Assembly: GCA_020253445.1 (NCBI GenBank) | Contig: JADCBP010000014.1 | Coordinates: forward strand, 34,947 to 98,946 | Origin: Methylobacterium sp. | GTDB taxonomy: Bacteria; Pseudomonadota; Alphaproteobacteria; Rhizobiales; Beijerinckiaceae | Length of the DNA: 64,000 nt | Reading direction: 5' to 3' | In this document: positions 9,209 through 17,884 of the stretch, in pieces | How the letters are laid out: every line of letters begins with the position of its first letter | Numbering within the stretch: the stretch's first letter is position 1 | The notes under the pieces: model-generated | What the model was told of the DNA's origin: nothing | The model's database searches: none | The model's input: the letters and a program-made list of their open reading frames with translations, nothing else | Made by a program: the position numbers and the translations under genes

Positions 9209-10216
9209 ATGACAGTTTCGCACAGCAAGACGACCCGTCGCGCCACACTTGCCGGCCTCGCGCTGGGTCTCGTGGGCGTCCTGGTGCCGCAGGGCGCGCT
9301 GGCGCAAGCCTGGCCCGCAGCCCGCCCCATTACCCTGCTCAATCCCTTCCCGGCCGGCGGCGGCACCGATGCCTTCGCCCGCCCGCTCGCGGCAGTGCTC
9401 GACAAGCAGTTGAACCAGCGCGTGATCATCGACAATCGCGGCGGCGCGGGCGGCACGCTGGGTGCCGGCCAGGCGGCCAGGATGACACCGGATGGCTACA
9501 CCTTCTTCGTGGGTGCCGCGCATCACACCATCGCCCCGGCAATCTACCCGAAGCTTGAATATGACCTCGAGAAGGATTTCGTGCCGATCGCGGTGATCGC
9601 GATGCCGCCGCAGGTGGTCTCGCTGTCGCCCAAGGCGCTTCCGAACGTGAAATCGCTGAAGGATTTCATCGCCCATGCCAAGGCCAATCCGGGCAAGATC
9701 AATTTCGGCTCCTCCGGCAATGGCTCCACGCACCATATCGCGGGCGAGATGTTCAAGATGCTCGCCGGCGTGGATCTCGTGCATGTGCCCTATCGCGGCG
9801 CGGGCCCGGCCCTGCAGGATCTCGTTTCCGGCAAGATCGACGTGATGTTCGATGGCCTCGGTTCCTCCGCGCCGCAGATCCAGGGCGGCAACCTGCTCGG
9901 CCTCGCAGTGGCTTCGGAGGCGCGCAATGCAGCGATCCCCGATGTGCCGACCGCAGAAGAAGCGGGCCTGAAGGGCTATGTGGTCTCCACATGGTATGGC
10001 GTCTGGGCCATCAAGGGCACCCCGCCGGATGTCATCGAGAAGATGACGGCCGAAATCCGCAAGGCGCTCGCGAGCGACGAGATCAAGACCATCTGGGCCA
10101 ATAACGGTTCGGCCATTCCCAGCATCTATCGCGATGATTTCGCCAAGTTCATTTCCTCGGAAATCCAGAAATGGGGCAAGGTCGCGCGCGAAGCGAAAGT
10201 GACCGTCAGCAACTGA
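9209..10216 (+). CDS. Tripartite tricarboxylate transporter solute receptor (Bug/TctC family)
   Basis: A 335-residue periplasmic binding protein. A signal peptide (TTRRATLAGLALGLVGVLVP, cleavage near GALAQA) is followed by the TctC hallmark ITLLNPFPAGGGTDAFARPLA, then GGAGGTLG and VPYRGAGPALQDL. GGGAGG precedes ATG. The twin Arg in the leader could allow Tat export. Bug proteins bind carboxylates. Its divergence from matB/DUF1989 suggests malonate or a related acid, but no TctA/TctB membrane partners are present here, as is common for orphan Bug receptors. Confidence 0.93.
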   Translation: MTVSHSKTTRRATLAGLALGLVGVLVPQGALAQAWPAARPITLLNPFPAGGGTDAFARPLAAVLDKQLNQRVIIDNRGGAGGTLGAGQAARMTPDGYTFFVGAAHHTIAPAIYPKLEYDLEKDFVPIAVIAMPPQVVSLSPKALPNVKSLKDFIAHAKANPGKINFGSSGNGSTHHIAGEMFKMLAGVDLVHVPYRGAGPALQDLVSGKIDVMFDGLGSSAPQIQGGNLLGLAVASEARNAAIPDVPTAEEAGLKGYVVSTWYGVWAIKGTPPDVIEKMTAEIRKALASDEIKTIWANNGSAIPSIYRDDFAKFISSEIQKWGKVAREAKVTVSN

Positions 10217-10225
10217 ATTCCACAA

Positions 10226-10252
10226 GGCCGGGGCACAACGAATGCCCCGGCC
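10226..10252. terminator. Perfect hairpin between convergent genes
   Basis: A 10-bp stem (GGCCGGGGCA / TGCCCCGGCC) with a 7-nt loop lies in the 44-bp gap between the receptor and gntR stops. It has no U tract, so it is a likely bidirectional but not canonical terminator. Confidence 0.6.
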
Positions 10253-10260
10253 CTGAGCCA

Positions 10261-10950
10261 TCAGGTGGCGCGTCCTGGACCCATTGCCCCGAACTGGGCG
10301 GCAATGGGTTCTTTTTTGCCAAGAATATGCCTTTCCATCAGCGCTGCGAGCTTCTCGCCATCGCGTTCGATCATCAGGCGGAGCATCTCCTCATGCTCGT
10401 CGATGGCGCGCTGCCATTGCTCCGGCGTCTTGTGCGCCGCGTAGCGGAAGCGCTGGATGCGGCTTGAGAGCCCGGCATAGAGCTGGGCGAGCGTGGCATT
10501 TTTCGCCGCGCGCATCATTGCCTCGTGGATCTGCCGGTTGAGGGTGAAATAGCGCGCTTCGTCGCGCCTCTCGAAGGCCTCGAGCATGGTCTCATGCAAT
10601 TCCGCGATATCCGCGATCTCGCTGTCGGTGATGCGCTTTGCGAGGAGACGCGCGGCGTTTGCCTCGAGCCCCGCGATCACCTCCAGCATCTCGTCGATTT
10701 CCGCCTCATTGACGGCGGCGACACGCGCGCCCCGGTTGGGCAGAAGCTCCAGCAGGCCCTCGGTCGCGAGGATCTTGATCGCCTCGCGCAGAGGCGTGCG
10801 CGAAATTCCGAAACGCTCCGCGAGTTCGAGTTCATTCACCCGTGAGTTGGGTTCCAGTTCGCCCGCGCGGATGAGGTCGCGAATGCGCTCCGCCACCTCA
10901 TCGTGGAGGTAGCGGCGATGGATACCATCGACGGCCGAAATCCGCGTCAT
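10261..10950 (-). CDS. GntR family regulator, FadR subfamily (FCD domain)
   Basis: A 229-residue GntR/FCD regulator. The N-terminal winged helix contains the recognition segment ELELAERFGISRTPLREAIKIL. The C-terminal all-helical FCD domain has metal/effector-type residues (FTLNRQIHEAMM, DEHEEMLRLM). ATG at 10950 overlaps the stop of the upstream FAD/Fe-S dehydrogenase (ATGA), so they form an operon. FCD regulators usually sense small organic acids such as glycolate, lactate or pyruvate, which fits control of the adjacent dehydrogenase. AT-rich direct repeats near 14006-14029 are a possible operator. Confidence 0.92.
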   Translation of the reverse strand: MTRISAVDGIHRRYLHDEVAERIRDLIRAGELEPNSRVNELELAERFGISRTPLREAIKILATEGLLELLPNRGARVAAVNEAEIDEMLEVIAGLEANAARLLAKRITDSEIADIAELHETMLEAFERRDEARYFTLNRQIHEAMMRAAKNATLAQLYAGLSSRIQRFRYAAHKTPEQWQRAIDEHEEMLRLMIERDGEKLAALMERHILGKKEPIAAQFGAMGPGRAT

Positions 10951-13931
10951 GGGCTTCTCCGCTGCCGCGCGAAAACATTCCCGGGCAAAGTGGTGGCCGG
11001 CTCGCGTGAAGACAATGCGTCGTCAACAACAAGAGCCTGATCGAGAACCCGCACGACGTGCATGGCTTCGCGGCTCGCGCCGTCTGCGATCTGGTGGCGG
11101 CAGGAGGTGCCATCGGCCACGATGAGATCTCCCTGGCCGGCCGCGCGCACGGCCGGCAAGAGGTTCGCCTCTGCCATCGCGCGGGACAGTGCGAGCGTTT
11201 CCGCCTGATAGCCGAAGCTGCCGGCCATGCCGCAGCAACTCGATTCGATCAGCTTCACCTCCAGGCCCGGCACGGCCCTGAGGCAAGCCTCTACCGCGCT
11301 CATGACATCCGCCGCCTTCTGGTGGCAATGGCCGTGGAGATGCGCCACGAGACCCTGCTGGTCCGCCAGCGGCAGCGTCACGCGACCGCTCGCGAGATCG
11401 GCCGCGAGAACCTCCTCGATCAGAAACGCCGCCCTGCCGATGGCCGCCGCATCCGCGCCCGGCCTCACCGCGCGCAACTCATCTCGCAGGGTCAGCAGGC
11501 AGGAAGGTTCAAGCCCGACGATCCGGGCGCCCTTCGCCACAAGGGGCGCATAGGTGGCAACGAGCCGCTCCATCTCCGCCCGCGCCTCCGCCACCTGTCC
11601 CACGGAAAGGAAGGTGCGCCCGCAGCAGGGCGGACGCTTCCCCTCCGCCGGTTCCGCGCGATGCAGGCGATAGCCCGCTGCCCCGAGCACGCGCATGGCG
11701 GATGCGAGATTCTCCGGCTCGAAATTCCGGTTGAACGTGTCGACCAGGATCACGAGATCGAGCCCATCGCCACGCACATCATCCGGTGTCGAGAAGGCAC
11801 CATCCTCGCGCCAGGGCTCACGCCATTCCGGAAGCAGGCGTTCAGCGGAGAAACCGGTCATGCGTTCCATCAGATGCCGCAGAAGGGGCAGGCGGTTGCG
11901 CAGATTGGCGATGCTGCGAAAACGCTGCGCGAGCGGCGCATAACGCGGCAGCCAGCCCACGAGGCGATCGCGCAAGCCGGGACCATGCCGCGCTGCGTAA
12001 TGATGCTGGAACTCGATCTTCATCTTGGCCATGTCGACGCCCGTCGGGCATTCGCGCTGGCAGGCCTTGCAGCCCACGCAGAGGCTCATCGCCTCCTTCA
12101 TCTCGGGTGAGGTGAAGGCATCGCGTCCCAGTTGTCCGGAAATCGCGAGTCTCAGGACATTGGCGCGCCCGCGCGTCACATGCGCCTCATCCTCCGTCAC
12201 GCGGAAGGAGGGGCACATCGCTCCGCCGCTGCGTTTGCGGCAGGTGCCGTTGTTGTTGCACATCTCCACCGCGCCGGCAAAGCCGCCCCATTCGCTCCAA
12301 TCGAGCGCGGCTGCCGCGGGAAGCGCAGTGGCATATTCGGAATCGAACCGCATCAGCCGGCGATCATCCATCCGAAACGGCGCGACGATCTTGCCGGGAT
12401 TGAGCCGGTTCGCGGGATCGAAGGCGGTCTTCACTTCCGAGAAGGCGAGGCTGAGCCGCTCGCCAAACATCGGCGCAATGAATTCCGAACGCGAAATGCC
12501 ATCGCCATGCTCGCCCGAATAGGAGCCCTTGAAGCGCCGCACGAGTTCGGTTGTCTCCTCGGCGATCGCGCGCATGGCGCGCACGCCCGCTTCCGTCTTC
12601 ATGTCGAGGATGGGCCGGACATGCAGGCAGCCGACGCTGGCATGAGCATACCAGGTGCCGCGCGTGCCATGTTTATCGAACAACGCCGTCATGGCATCGG
12701 TATAATCCGCGAGATGCTCCAGCGGCACCGCGCAATCCTCGATGAAGGAAACGGGTTTCCCGTCGCCCTTCATGGACATCATGATGTTGAGGCAAGCCTC
12801 GCGCACCTCCCAGACCTGCTTCTGCAAGCCGGCATCGAGCACCTCGACCACCGCATCGGGGAAGCCGAGGTCGGCCATGGCTTCATCGAGCCGGCGGAGA
12901 TTCACCCGCAAAGCATCCGGATCATCGCCCGCGAATTCGGTCAGCAGCAGGCAATCCGGCCGCCCCCGGGTGATGCGCGAAAGCGTGCGCACAAAAAGTG
13001 GAATATCCGCTCCGAGCGAGAGCACATTCTGATCCACCAGCTCCACGGCCGCCGGTCCGAGCGCCACGAGGTGCCGCGTCGTCTCCATGGCGGAGCGGAA
13101 GCTGGGGAACTGGCAGACACCCATGACGCGATGCTTCGGCAAAGGCGTGAGCTGCAACTCGATCGCCGTGAAGGCTGCGAGCGTGCCCTCGGACCCTACC
13201 AGCAGATGCGCAAGATTGGCATCGGGCAGGAGCAGGCTATCGAGATTGTAGCCGCCCACGCGACGCTGAACCTTCGGGTAGCGCATCTCGATTTCCGCGC
13301 GCTCGCGCTCGGCGAGATTCAGCATGGCATCCGCGAGCGGCTGGTTCGCCATCGCGGCGCGACGCTCGAAGCGCATCGCGGCACCGTCGGCGAGCAGCGC
13401 ATCGACCATCGTCACATGATCGACCATCTTGCCAAAGACAAGGCTGCGCGCGCCGCAGGAATTGTTGCCTGTCATGCCGCCGATGGTGCAGCGCGAGGCG
13501 GTGGAGGGCTCCACGGGAAAGAACAGGCCATCGGCCCGCAGGCGCGCGTTGAGACGCTCCAGCACCATGCCCGGCTGCACGCGCATGCGTCGGCCTTCAG
13601 CATCATAATCGATGACTCCGTTGAAGTGGCGGGAGCAATCGACCACCAGACCCGGGCCAATGGGCTGGCCGTTCTGCGAGGTGCCGCCGCCGCGGAAGAT
13701 CACCGGCATCTCATGTTCGCGCGCGACCTCGAGGGTCGCGGAAATATCCAGCGTCGAGCGCGGAAACACGACGCCCATCGGCATGATCTGGTAGATCGAG
13801 GCATCCGTGGCATAGCGGCCGCGCGTGAAGGCGTCGAAGGCGACCTCGCCCTTCAGCGCCTTGCCGAGGCGCCGCTCCAGCGCGATATTGCGGATGGCGG
13901 CCGCGCTCGATCGCCGATCGACAATACCCAT
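10947..13931 (-). CDS. FAD-binding and (Fe-S)-binding 2-hydroxyacid dehydrogenase fusion (YdiJ/glycolate-oxidase-like)
   Basis: About 994 residues. The N-terminal half is a PCMH-type FAD oxidase (IFRGGGTSQNGQPIGPG; FAD-oxidase C domain with GEHGDGISRSEF). The C-terminal half has a ferredoxin-like cluster motif CVGCKACQRECPTGVD and CCG-type cysteines (CCGRTF, HGHCHQKA, SSCCGMAGSFGY). This fuses the equivalents of GlcD and GlcF in one chain, as in YdiJ-type D-2-hydroxyglutarate/D-lactate dehydrogenases, feeding electrons to the membrane. Start is placed at 13931, with GGGAGG ahead, rather than the longer 13949. Substrate (glycolate, D-lactate, 2-hydroxyglutarate) is undetermined; the divergent glyoxylate-type aminotransferase favours glycolate. 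Confidence 0.88.
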   Translation of the reverse strand: MGIVDRRSSAAAIRNIALERRLGKALKGEVAFDAFTRGRYATDASIYQIMPMGVVFPRSTLDISATLEVAREHEMPVIFRGGGTSQNGQPIGPGLVVDCSRHFNGVIDYDAEGRRMRVQPGMVLERLNARLRADGLFFPVEPSTASRCTIGGMTGNNSCGARSLVFGKMVDHVTMVDALLADGAAMRFERRAAMANQPLADAMLNLAERERAEIEMRYPKVQRRVGGYNLDSLLLPDANLAHLLVGSEGTLAAFTAIELQLTPLPKHRVMGVCQFPSFRSAMETTRHLVALGPAAVELVDQNVLSLGADIPLFVRTLSRITRGRPDCLLLTEFAGDDPDALRVNLRRLDEAMADLGFPDAVVEVLDAGLQKQVWEVREACLNIMMSMKGDGKPVSFIEDCAVPLEHLADYTDAMTALFDKHGTRGTWYAHASVGCLHVRPILDMKTEAGVRAMRAIAEETTELVRRFKGSYSGEHGDGISRSEFIAPMFGERLSLAFSEVKTAFDPANRLNPGKIVAPFRMDDRRLMRFDSEYATALPAAAALDWSEWGGFAGAVEMCNNNGTCRKRSGGAMCPSFRVTEDEAHVTRGRANVLRLAISGQLGRDAFTSPEMKEAMSLCVGCKACQRECPTGVDMAKMKIEFQHHYAARHGPGLRDRLVGWLPRYAPLAQRFRSIANLRNRLPLLRHLMERMTGFSAERLLPEWREPWREDGAFSTPDDVRGDGLDLVILVDTFNRNFEPENLASAMRVLGAAGYRLHRAEPAEGKRPPCCGRTFLSVGQVAEARAEMERLVATYAPLVAKGARIVGLEPSCLLTLRDELRAVRPGADAAAIGRAAFLIEEVLAADLASGRVTLPLADQQGLVAHLHGHCHQKAADVMSAVEACLRAVPGLEVKLIESSCCGMAGSFGYQAETLALSRAMAEANLLPAVRAAGQGDLIVADGTSCRHQIADGASREAMHVVRVLDQALVVDDALSSREPATTLPGNVFARQRRSP

Positions 13932-13999
13932 GCCTGCCTCCCGATCCACGTCTCACGAAGCCATTGAAAGCGCGGTTGCAGCGCCGGCCCCGCTTGACG

Positions 14000-14030
14000 A
14001 TTTTTATAATACAAAATACAAAATGACAAA
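14000..14030. promoter_or_regulatory. AT-rich direct-repeat block in divergent promoter region
   Basis: A short AT-rich patch (TATAAT at 14005-14010, then ACAAAATACAAAATGACAAA) stands out in GC-rich DNA between the FAD/Fe-S dehydrogenase and the aminotransferase. On the minus strand TTGTCA lies 15 bp from TATAAA, a passable promoter for the dehydrogenase-gntR operon. The repeat may also be the GntR target. Inference from position only. Confidence 0.35.
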
Positions 14031-14130
14031 CACGGGAAGGCCCGCTCTAAACAGCTCGGACCGGGAACTGGCGACACAACCAGCAAATGGCTCGCATCCT
14101 TCACCAAAAGAAGCCCGGAGATTTCCTGCC

Positions 14131-15297
14131 ATGATCGTAACCGGTCGCCACTTCCTCCAGATTCCCGGCCCAACCAATACACCGTTACCTGTTCTCGCGG
14201 CCATGGCCAAGCCGACCATCGACCATCGTGGACCAGAATTCGGCAAGCTCGGGCTGGATGTGCTCTCTCGCATCCGTGGCGTCTTCGGCACGAAGAATCC
14301 GGTAGTGATTTATCCGGCCTCCGGCACCGGCGCCTGGGAAGCGGCGCTCGTCAACACGCTCTCTCCGGGCGACCGCGTGGTGATGTTCGAGACCGGCTGG
14401 TTCGCGACCCTCTGGAGCCGCATGGCCAGGCGCCTGGGGATCGAGGCGGAATTCATTCCCTCGGACTGGCGAGCCGGCGCGGATGCCGCTGCCATCGAGG
14501 CGCGCCTGCGCGACGACAGGAACCACGAGATCAAGGCGGTCTGCGTCGTCCATAACGAGACCTCCACGGGCTGCGTCTCGGACATCGCTGCCATCCGGAG
14601 GGCGATCGACCATTCGAAGCACCCGGCCCTGCTGATGGTCGATACGATTTCATCGCTTGCCTCCATCGATTACCGGCATGACGAATGGGGCGTGGATGTC
14701 ACGGTCGGCGGTTCACAGAAGGGCCTGATGCTGCCCCCCGGCCTGTCCTTCAACGCGGTTTCCGACAAGGCATTGAAGGCCTCGAAAGCCGCGCGCTTTG
14801 CTCGCTCCTTCTGGGATTGGGAGGAGATGATCGCGATCAATGCGAAAGGCTATTTCCCCTACACGCCGGCAACAAACCTGCTCCAGGGCCTGAAGGTTGC
14901 GCTGGACATGCTGGAGGAGGAAGGCCTGCCGCAGGTCTTCGCCCGGCATGATCGCGCCGCGGAAGCCACGCGCCGCGCCGTGCGCCACTGGGGCTTCGAG
15001 ACGGTCTGCGCAAAAGCGTCGGATTATTCGTCATCGCTGACGGCGGTCTTCCTGCCGGAGGGCCATTCGGCGGATAATCTGCGCAAGATCATTCTCGAGC
15101 GCTCGAACATGAGCCTCGGCAACGGCCTCGGCCGCCTGGCGGACCGGGTGTTCCGGATCGGCCATCTCGGCGATTTCCATGATCTGATGGTGACTGGCAC
15201 ACTCTCGGGCGTGGAGATGGGCCTCGCCGTCGCCGGCATTCCGCACAAGCCCGGAGGCGTGCAGGCGGCCATGAACTTCCTGCAGGGCAATGCCTGA
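14131..15297 (+). CDS. PLP-dependent aminotransferase, serine/alanine--glyoxylate aminotransferase family (class V)
   Basis: A 388-residue fold-type I class V aminotransferase. It begins GRHFLQIPGPTNTP, with IYPASGTGAWE for phosphate binding, VVHNETSTG, the PLP Asp171 in MVDTISSLAS, and the Schiff-base Lys197 in GGSQKGLML. This pattern matches serine--glyoxylate and related glyoxylate aminotransferases. The ATG at 14131, not the longer upstream open frame, starts the conserved domain. It is divergent from a glycolate-oxidase-like fusion, consistent with converting glyoxylate to glycine; the amino donor is not decided by sequence. Confidence 0.88.
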   Translation: MIVTGRHFLQIPGPTNTPLPVLAAMAKPTIDHRGPEFGKLGLDVLSRIRGVFGTKNPVVIYPASGTGAWEAALVNTLSPGDRVVMFETGWFATLWSRMARRLGIEAEFIPSDWRAGADAAAIEARLRDDRNHEIKAVCVVHNETSTGCVSDIAAIRRAIDHSKHPALLMVDTISSLASIDYRHDEWGVDVTVGGSQKGLMLPPGLSFNAVSDKALKASKAARFARSFWDWEEMIAINAKGYFPYTPATNLLQGLKVALDMLEEEGLPQVFARHDRAAEATRRAVRHWGFETVCAKASDYSSSLTAVFLPEGHSADNLRKIILERSNMSLGNGLGRLADRVFRIGHLGDFHDLMVTGTLSGVEMGLAVAGIPHKPGGVQAAMNFLQGNA

Positions 15298-15462
15298 TTC
15301 GAGCGGTCCGCGCGCAGACCAAAGCGGCCTCACAAAAGGGGCCTCGCGGAAAGAAAATCAACAACGACTGGGTTACCGGAGCACCATTGGGTCCGGTGAT
15401 CGAAGGCGCCGCAACGGGCGCTCGGGCATGGATCGGGGACCGGTCCAGCCCCCGAGCAGGAC

Positions 15463-15675
15463 TTATTCGACCGGGCGCAGGCGATCTGCGGCGGTCTTGC
15501 CCGTGCGGCGGTCGGTCATCAGCTCGTAGGAGACCTTCTGGCCTTCGTTCAAAGTAGCGAGCCCCGAACGCTGAACCGCAGTGATATGCACGAAAACATC
15601 AGGCCCGCCGGCATCCGGCTGAATAAAGCCATAGCCCTTCTGGGTGTTGAACCATTTCACGGTTCCCGTCTGCAT
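15463..15675 (-). CDS. Cold-shock domain protein (CspA family)
   Basis: A 70-residue single cold-shock domain with RNP1 KGYGFIQ and RNP2 DVFVHI; it binds single-stranded RNA/DNA as a chaperone. The start at 15675 ([10 protein letters not shown]) is set by homology; upstream in-frame codons are 5' leader. The roughly 200-bp gap upstream (15676-15877) could hold a long regulatory leader as known for csp genes, but I see no definite structure. Confidence 0.95.
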   Translation of the reverse strand: MQTGTVKWFNTQKGYGFIQPDAGGPDVFVHITAVQRSGLATLNEGQKVSYELMTDRRTGKTAADRLRPVE

Positions 15676-15877
15676 AGGCTGTCCTTCTCCAGTCAGTTCT
15701 CGGAAAAGCCTTCCGGCCAATCCGGGGAATTGAATCAAAGCATCCCCCATGTTCTGGAAAGCTGCAAGCCCCAAGAATCCTTTTGCTCGCCCCATAGAAC
15801 GATGAAGTTTCAGGTGAGTTGAGCGAAAACAGGATATTTTTCCTGCTTTTCACCAAGGCCGAGCCCGGCCCGGGGCC

Positions 15878-16612
15878 TCAGCCTGCGCGAAGGCTTGCCT
15901 CGCGGCCGGCGATGGAGGCGTCCAGGCTCGCCTCTCCCCGCTTGATGCGGAGCAGCTTTGTCTCGTTCTCGAGGGTCGCCGCGTGCCGCTCGGCCTCGCG
16001 CAAGTTGATCTCGCGCGCCTGCAATTCATGGCGAAGATCGGCGGCGCGACGGCTCTCTTCCGCCAGGGCCGCGCGCAGGTTCTCGGCCTCGCAGCCGCGT
16101 TCCTCAAGGTGAAGCCTACGCTCCTCGGCGAGGTTCAGAGCGGCGTTGTGGCGGGCCGTGAGCGTGTCGCACTGCAATTGCAGCCCGATGATCGTCGTCT
16201 CGGCGAGCTGGCGTGCCTCGCGCAGGTCCGCGAGTTCGGTCTCGAATTTCCGGAGCTGGTCGCGCAAGGCGGCGAGTTCCACTTCGCGATCGGCAAGGAG
16301 GCGCTCGCGCGTGGAGAGATGGGCGAGATGCTCGGCTTCGGCGCGCAACCGATCCCCGGTTTCGGACCGCGCCGCAACCAGATCCGCTCGCGCCTTCTCC
16401 TCGCGGCGGGCGCTCAGCGCCATTTCCACCGCGAAGCGCGCCCGCAGGCGGTCGCGCTCCGCAGCGATCTCATTGGGGGTGAGCGGGAGATGTTGTTCCA
16501 GGGCCCGACGCGCGAGCCGTGTCGCGCGGCGCCAGAATGCCGGCAGGAGCAGCAGCCAGATGAAGGCCGCAACCAGCATTCCGAGCATCAGGAACAGCAG
16601 AGGCTCGATCAT
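15878..16612 (-). CDS. Hypothetical membrane-anchored coiled-coil protein
   Basis: A 244-residue protein with one N-terminal transmembrane helix (about residues 4-27, LLFLMLGMLVAAFIWLLLL) followed by a basic patch and a long Glu/Arg/Ala-rich region with heptad character (about 45-230). No catalytic motif is visible. It resembles a cytoplasm-facing coiled-coil membrane protein commonly annotated as hypothetical in Hyphomicrobiales. It lies upstream of the cold-shock gene on the same strand but with separate spacing. Confidence 0.75.
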   Translation of the reverse strand: MIEPLLFLMLGMLVAAFIWLLLLPAFWRRATRLARRALEQHLPLTPNEIAAERDRLRARFAVEMALSARREEKARADLVAARSETGDRLRAEAEHLAHLSTRERLLADREVELAALRDQLRKFETELADLREARQLAETTIIGLQLQCDTLTARHNAALNLAEERRLHLEERGCEAENLRAALAEESRRAADLRHELQAREINLREAERHAATLENETKLLRIKRGEASLDASIAGREASLRAG

Positions 16613-16662
16613 GAACTGCGGCGCGCGCCTTCCTGTTCATCGGTTATCGCCGGCAAGGCGGC

Positions 16663-17304
16663 CTAGAATGGATTCCAGGTCGGCTCTTCGGTGAATTTCA
16701 GATAACCGACATTAACCCCAAGCCGGGCTCCGACGCGAGAGCGGATCGGAACGACCAGAATCTCCTGTGCGGTGAGCGCCGTCATGCCAAAGCCGCCAAC
16801 GAAATAAGCTGAACCATCCACGCCGACGAAGCGCGAAAAGATGTCATCCACCCGTCGGAGTCGGTAGACCAGCATCATGGTGCGCGCGCCCTCGCCACCC
16901 CAGTCGAAACCCACCGAGGGCCCCTGCCAGAACACCTTCCGGTCGCCCGCATTGCGCGTGTAGAGCACGCCCTCGCCATAGCGCAGGCCGCCAAAGAAGG
17001 CCCCGGAGGCTTCCTGGCCCAGGATATAGCCGTTCGGCTCGCCCCAGCGGCGCGTGGCCTCCTCGACCGTGAGTGCCAGCCCGCGCGAGACGGTTCCGAA
17101 GAATTTGTGGCCGGCATTCACCACTTCGCGCGGCGCAAAAGTGGGCCGGTCGCCCTGTCGCGTCGATTGCGCAACGGCTTGATAAGGAAATAGCGCGACA
17201 AAAAGAGCAAGGATAGCGGCGAGGAGGCTTGCAGCGGACCGAGCGGTCCGGTGTCCCTTCGCCCCTTCGAGCCAAAGCAAAGAATTGCCGGAGCCGAGCA
17301 TCAT
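16663..17304 (-). CDS. eipA: EipA family (DUF1134) envelope protein
   Basis: About 213 residues. An N-terminal hydrophobic signal segment (SAASLLAAILALFVALFPYQAVAQ) is followed by a DUF1134 domain: GHKFFGTVSRGLALTVEEA, PNGYILGQEASGAFFGGLRYGEG, VFWQGPSVGFDWGG, and the terminal VGARLGVNVGYLKFTEEPTWNPF. EipA of Brucella is a periplasmic protein with a YSC84-like fold needed for envelope integrity. Three nearby ATGs exist; 17304 is chosen because AGAGAGG lies 6 bases upstream. Its 5' end overlaps the longest frame of the divergent YHS gene. Confidence 0.88.
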   Translation of the reverse strand: MMLGSGNSLLWLEGAKGHRTARSAASLLAAILALFVALFPYQAVAQSTRQGDRPTFAPREVVNAGHKFFGTVSRGLALTVEEATRRWGEPNGYILGQEASGAFFGGLRYGEGVLYTRNAGDRKVFWQGPSVGFDWGGEGARTMMLVYRLRRVDDIFSRFVGVDGSAYFVGGFGMTALTAQEILVVPIRSRVGARLGVNVGYLKFTEEPTWNPF

Positions 17305-17884
17305 GATCATCCTCTCTATGTCTTGCCGACGCCTCGAACGGGCAGAACCGCACCTTAGGACCGCACGCATTCTGCCGCGTCTCGTGTTGATACAAGGTTT
17401 CCGAAGCGTTTGCGACGTTCTCAAGGCAGTGGCGATCGCCTTCACCATGGCCGGTCTTTCGAACCTGCCTCTGGCGGCCGAAGGTCTCCGGGTGCAGGAG
17501 AAGATCGTCACTGATCCGTGGAACGGGGCGGCCATCGGGGGCTTCGATCCGGTGGCGTATTTCGTCGAACAAAGGCCGATCCCCGGCTCGCCACAGCATC
17601 TCGCGATCCATGCCGGCATCGCCTGGCACTTCAACTCCGAGAGCAACCGCGTGGCTTTTCTCGAAAGCCCGGAAGCCTACCTGCCGGCCCTCGGAGGCCA
17701 TGATCCGGTGATGGTCGCCAGTGGCGTTCCGGTGCCGGGCCACCCTCATCTCTTCGCGATTGTCGAGGGCCGGCTCTTCCTGTTTCGCCGGAGCGAGAAC
17801 CGGGAGCGTTTCCTGGCGAATGCCAGTTTCCGGCGCGAAGCCGAGCGCCTCTGGCCAGATATCCAGCGCCAACTTTCACCCTGA
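17285..17884 (+). CDS. YHS domain-containing protein
   Basis: A conserved YHS-like protein: GFDPVAYF, then W-HFNSESNRVAFLESPEAYLPALGGHDP. Such proteins are small, often exported, and linked to metal handling. A hydrophobic signal-like segment (LKAVAIAFTMAGLSNLPLAAEG, about residues 46-67 of the longest frame) suggests export. The start is unresolved: 17285, 17303, 17318 or an internal GTG/ATG are possible, none with a good ribosome site, so the true protein may begin nearer 17384-17447. The 3' end runs 9 bp into the end of the convergent CysQ-like gene. Confidence 0.75.
   Translation: MPEPSIMIILSMSCRRLERAEPHLRTARILPRLVLIQGFRSVCDVLKAVAIAFTMAGLSNLPLAAEGLRVQEKIVTDPWNGAAIGGFDPVAYFVEQRPIPGSPQHLAIHAGIAWHFNSESNRVAFLESPEAYLPALGGHDPVMVASGVPVPGHPHLFAIVEGRLFLFRRSENRERFLANASFRREAERLWPDIQRQLSP

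Noticed and set aside
8774..10261. 495-residue minus-strand open frame
   Set aside because: Antisense to the Bug receptor; no ribosome site and no recognisable domain.
12132..13967. 611-residue plus-strand open frame
   Set aside because: Antisense to the FAD/Fe-S dehydrogenase, which has clear cofactor motifs.
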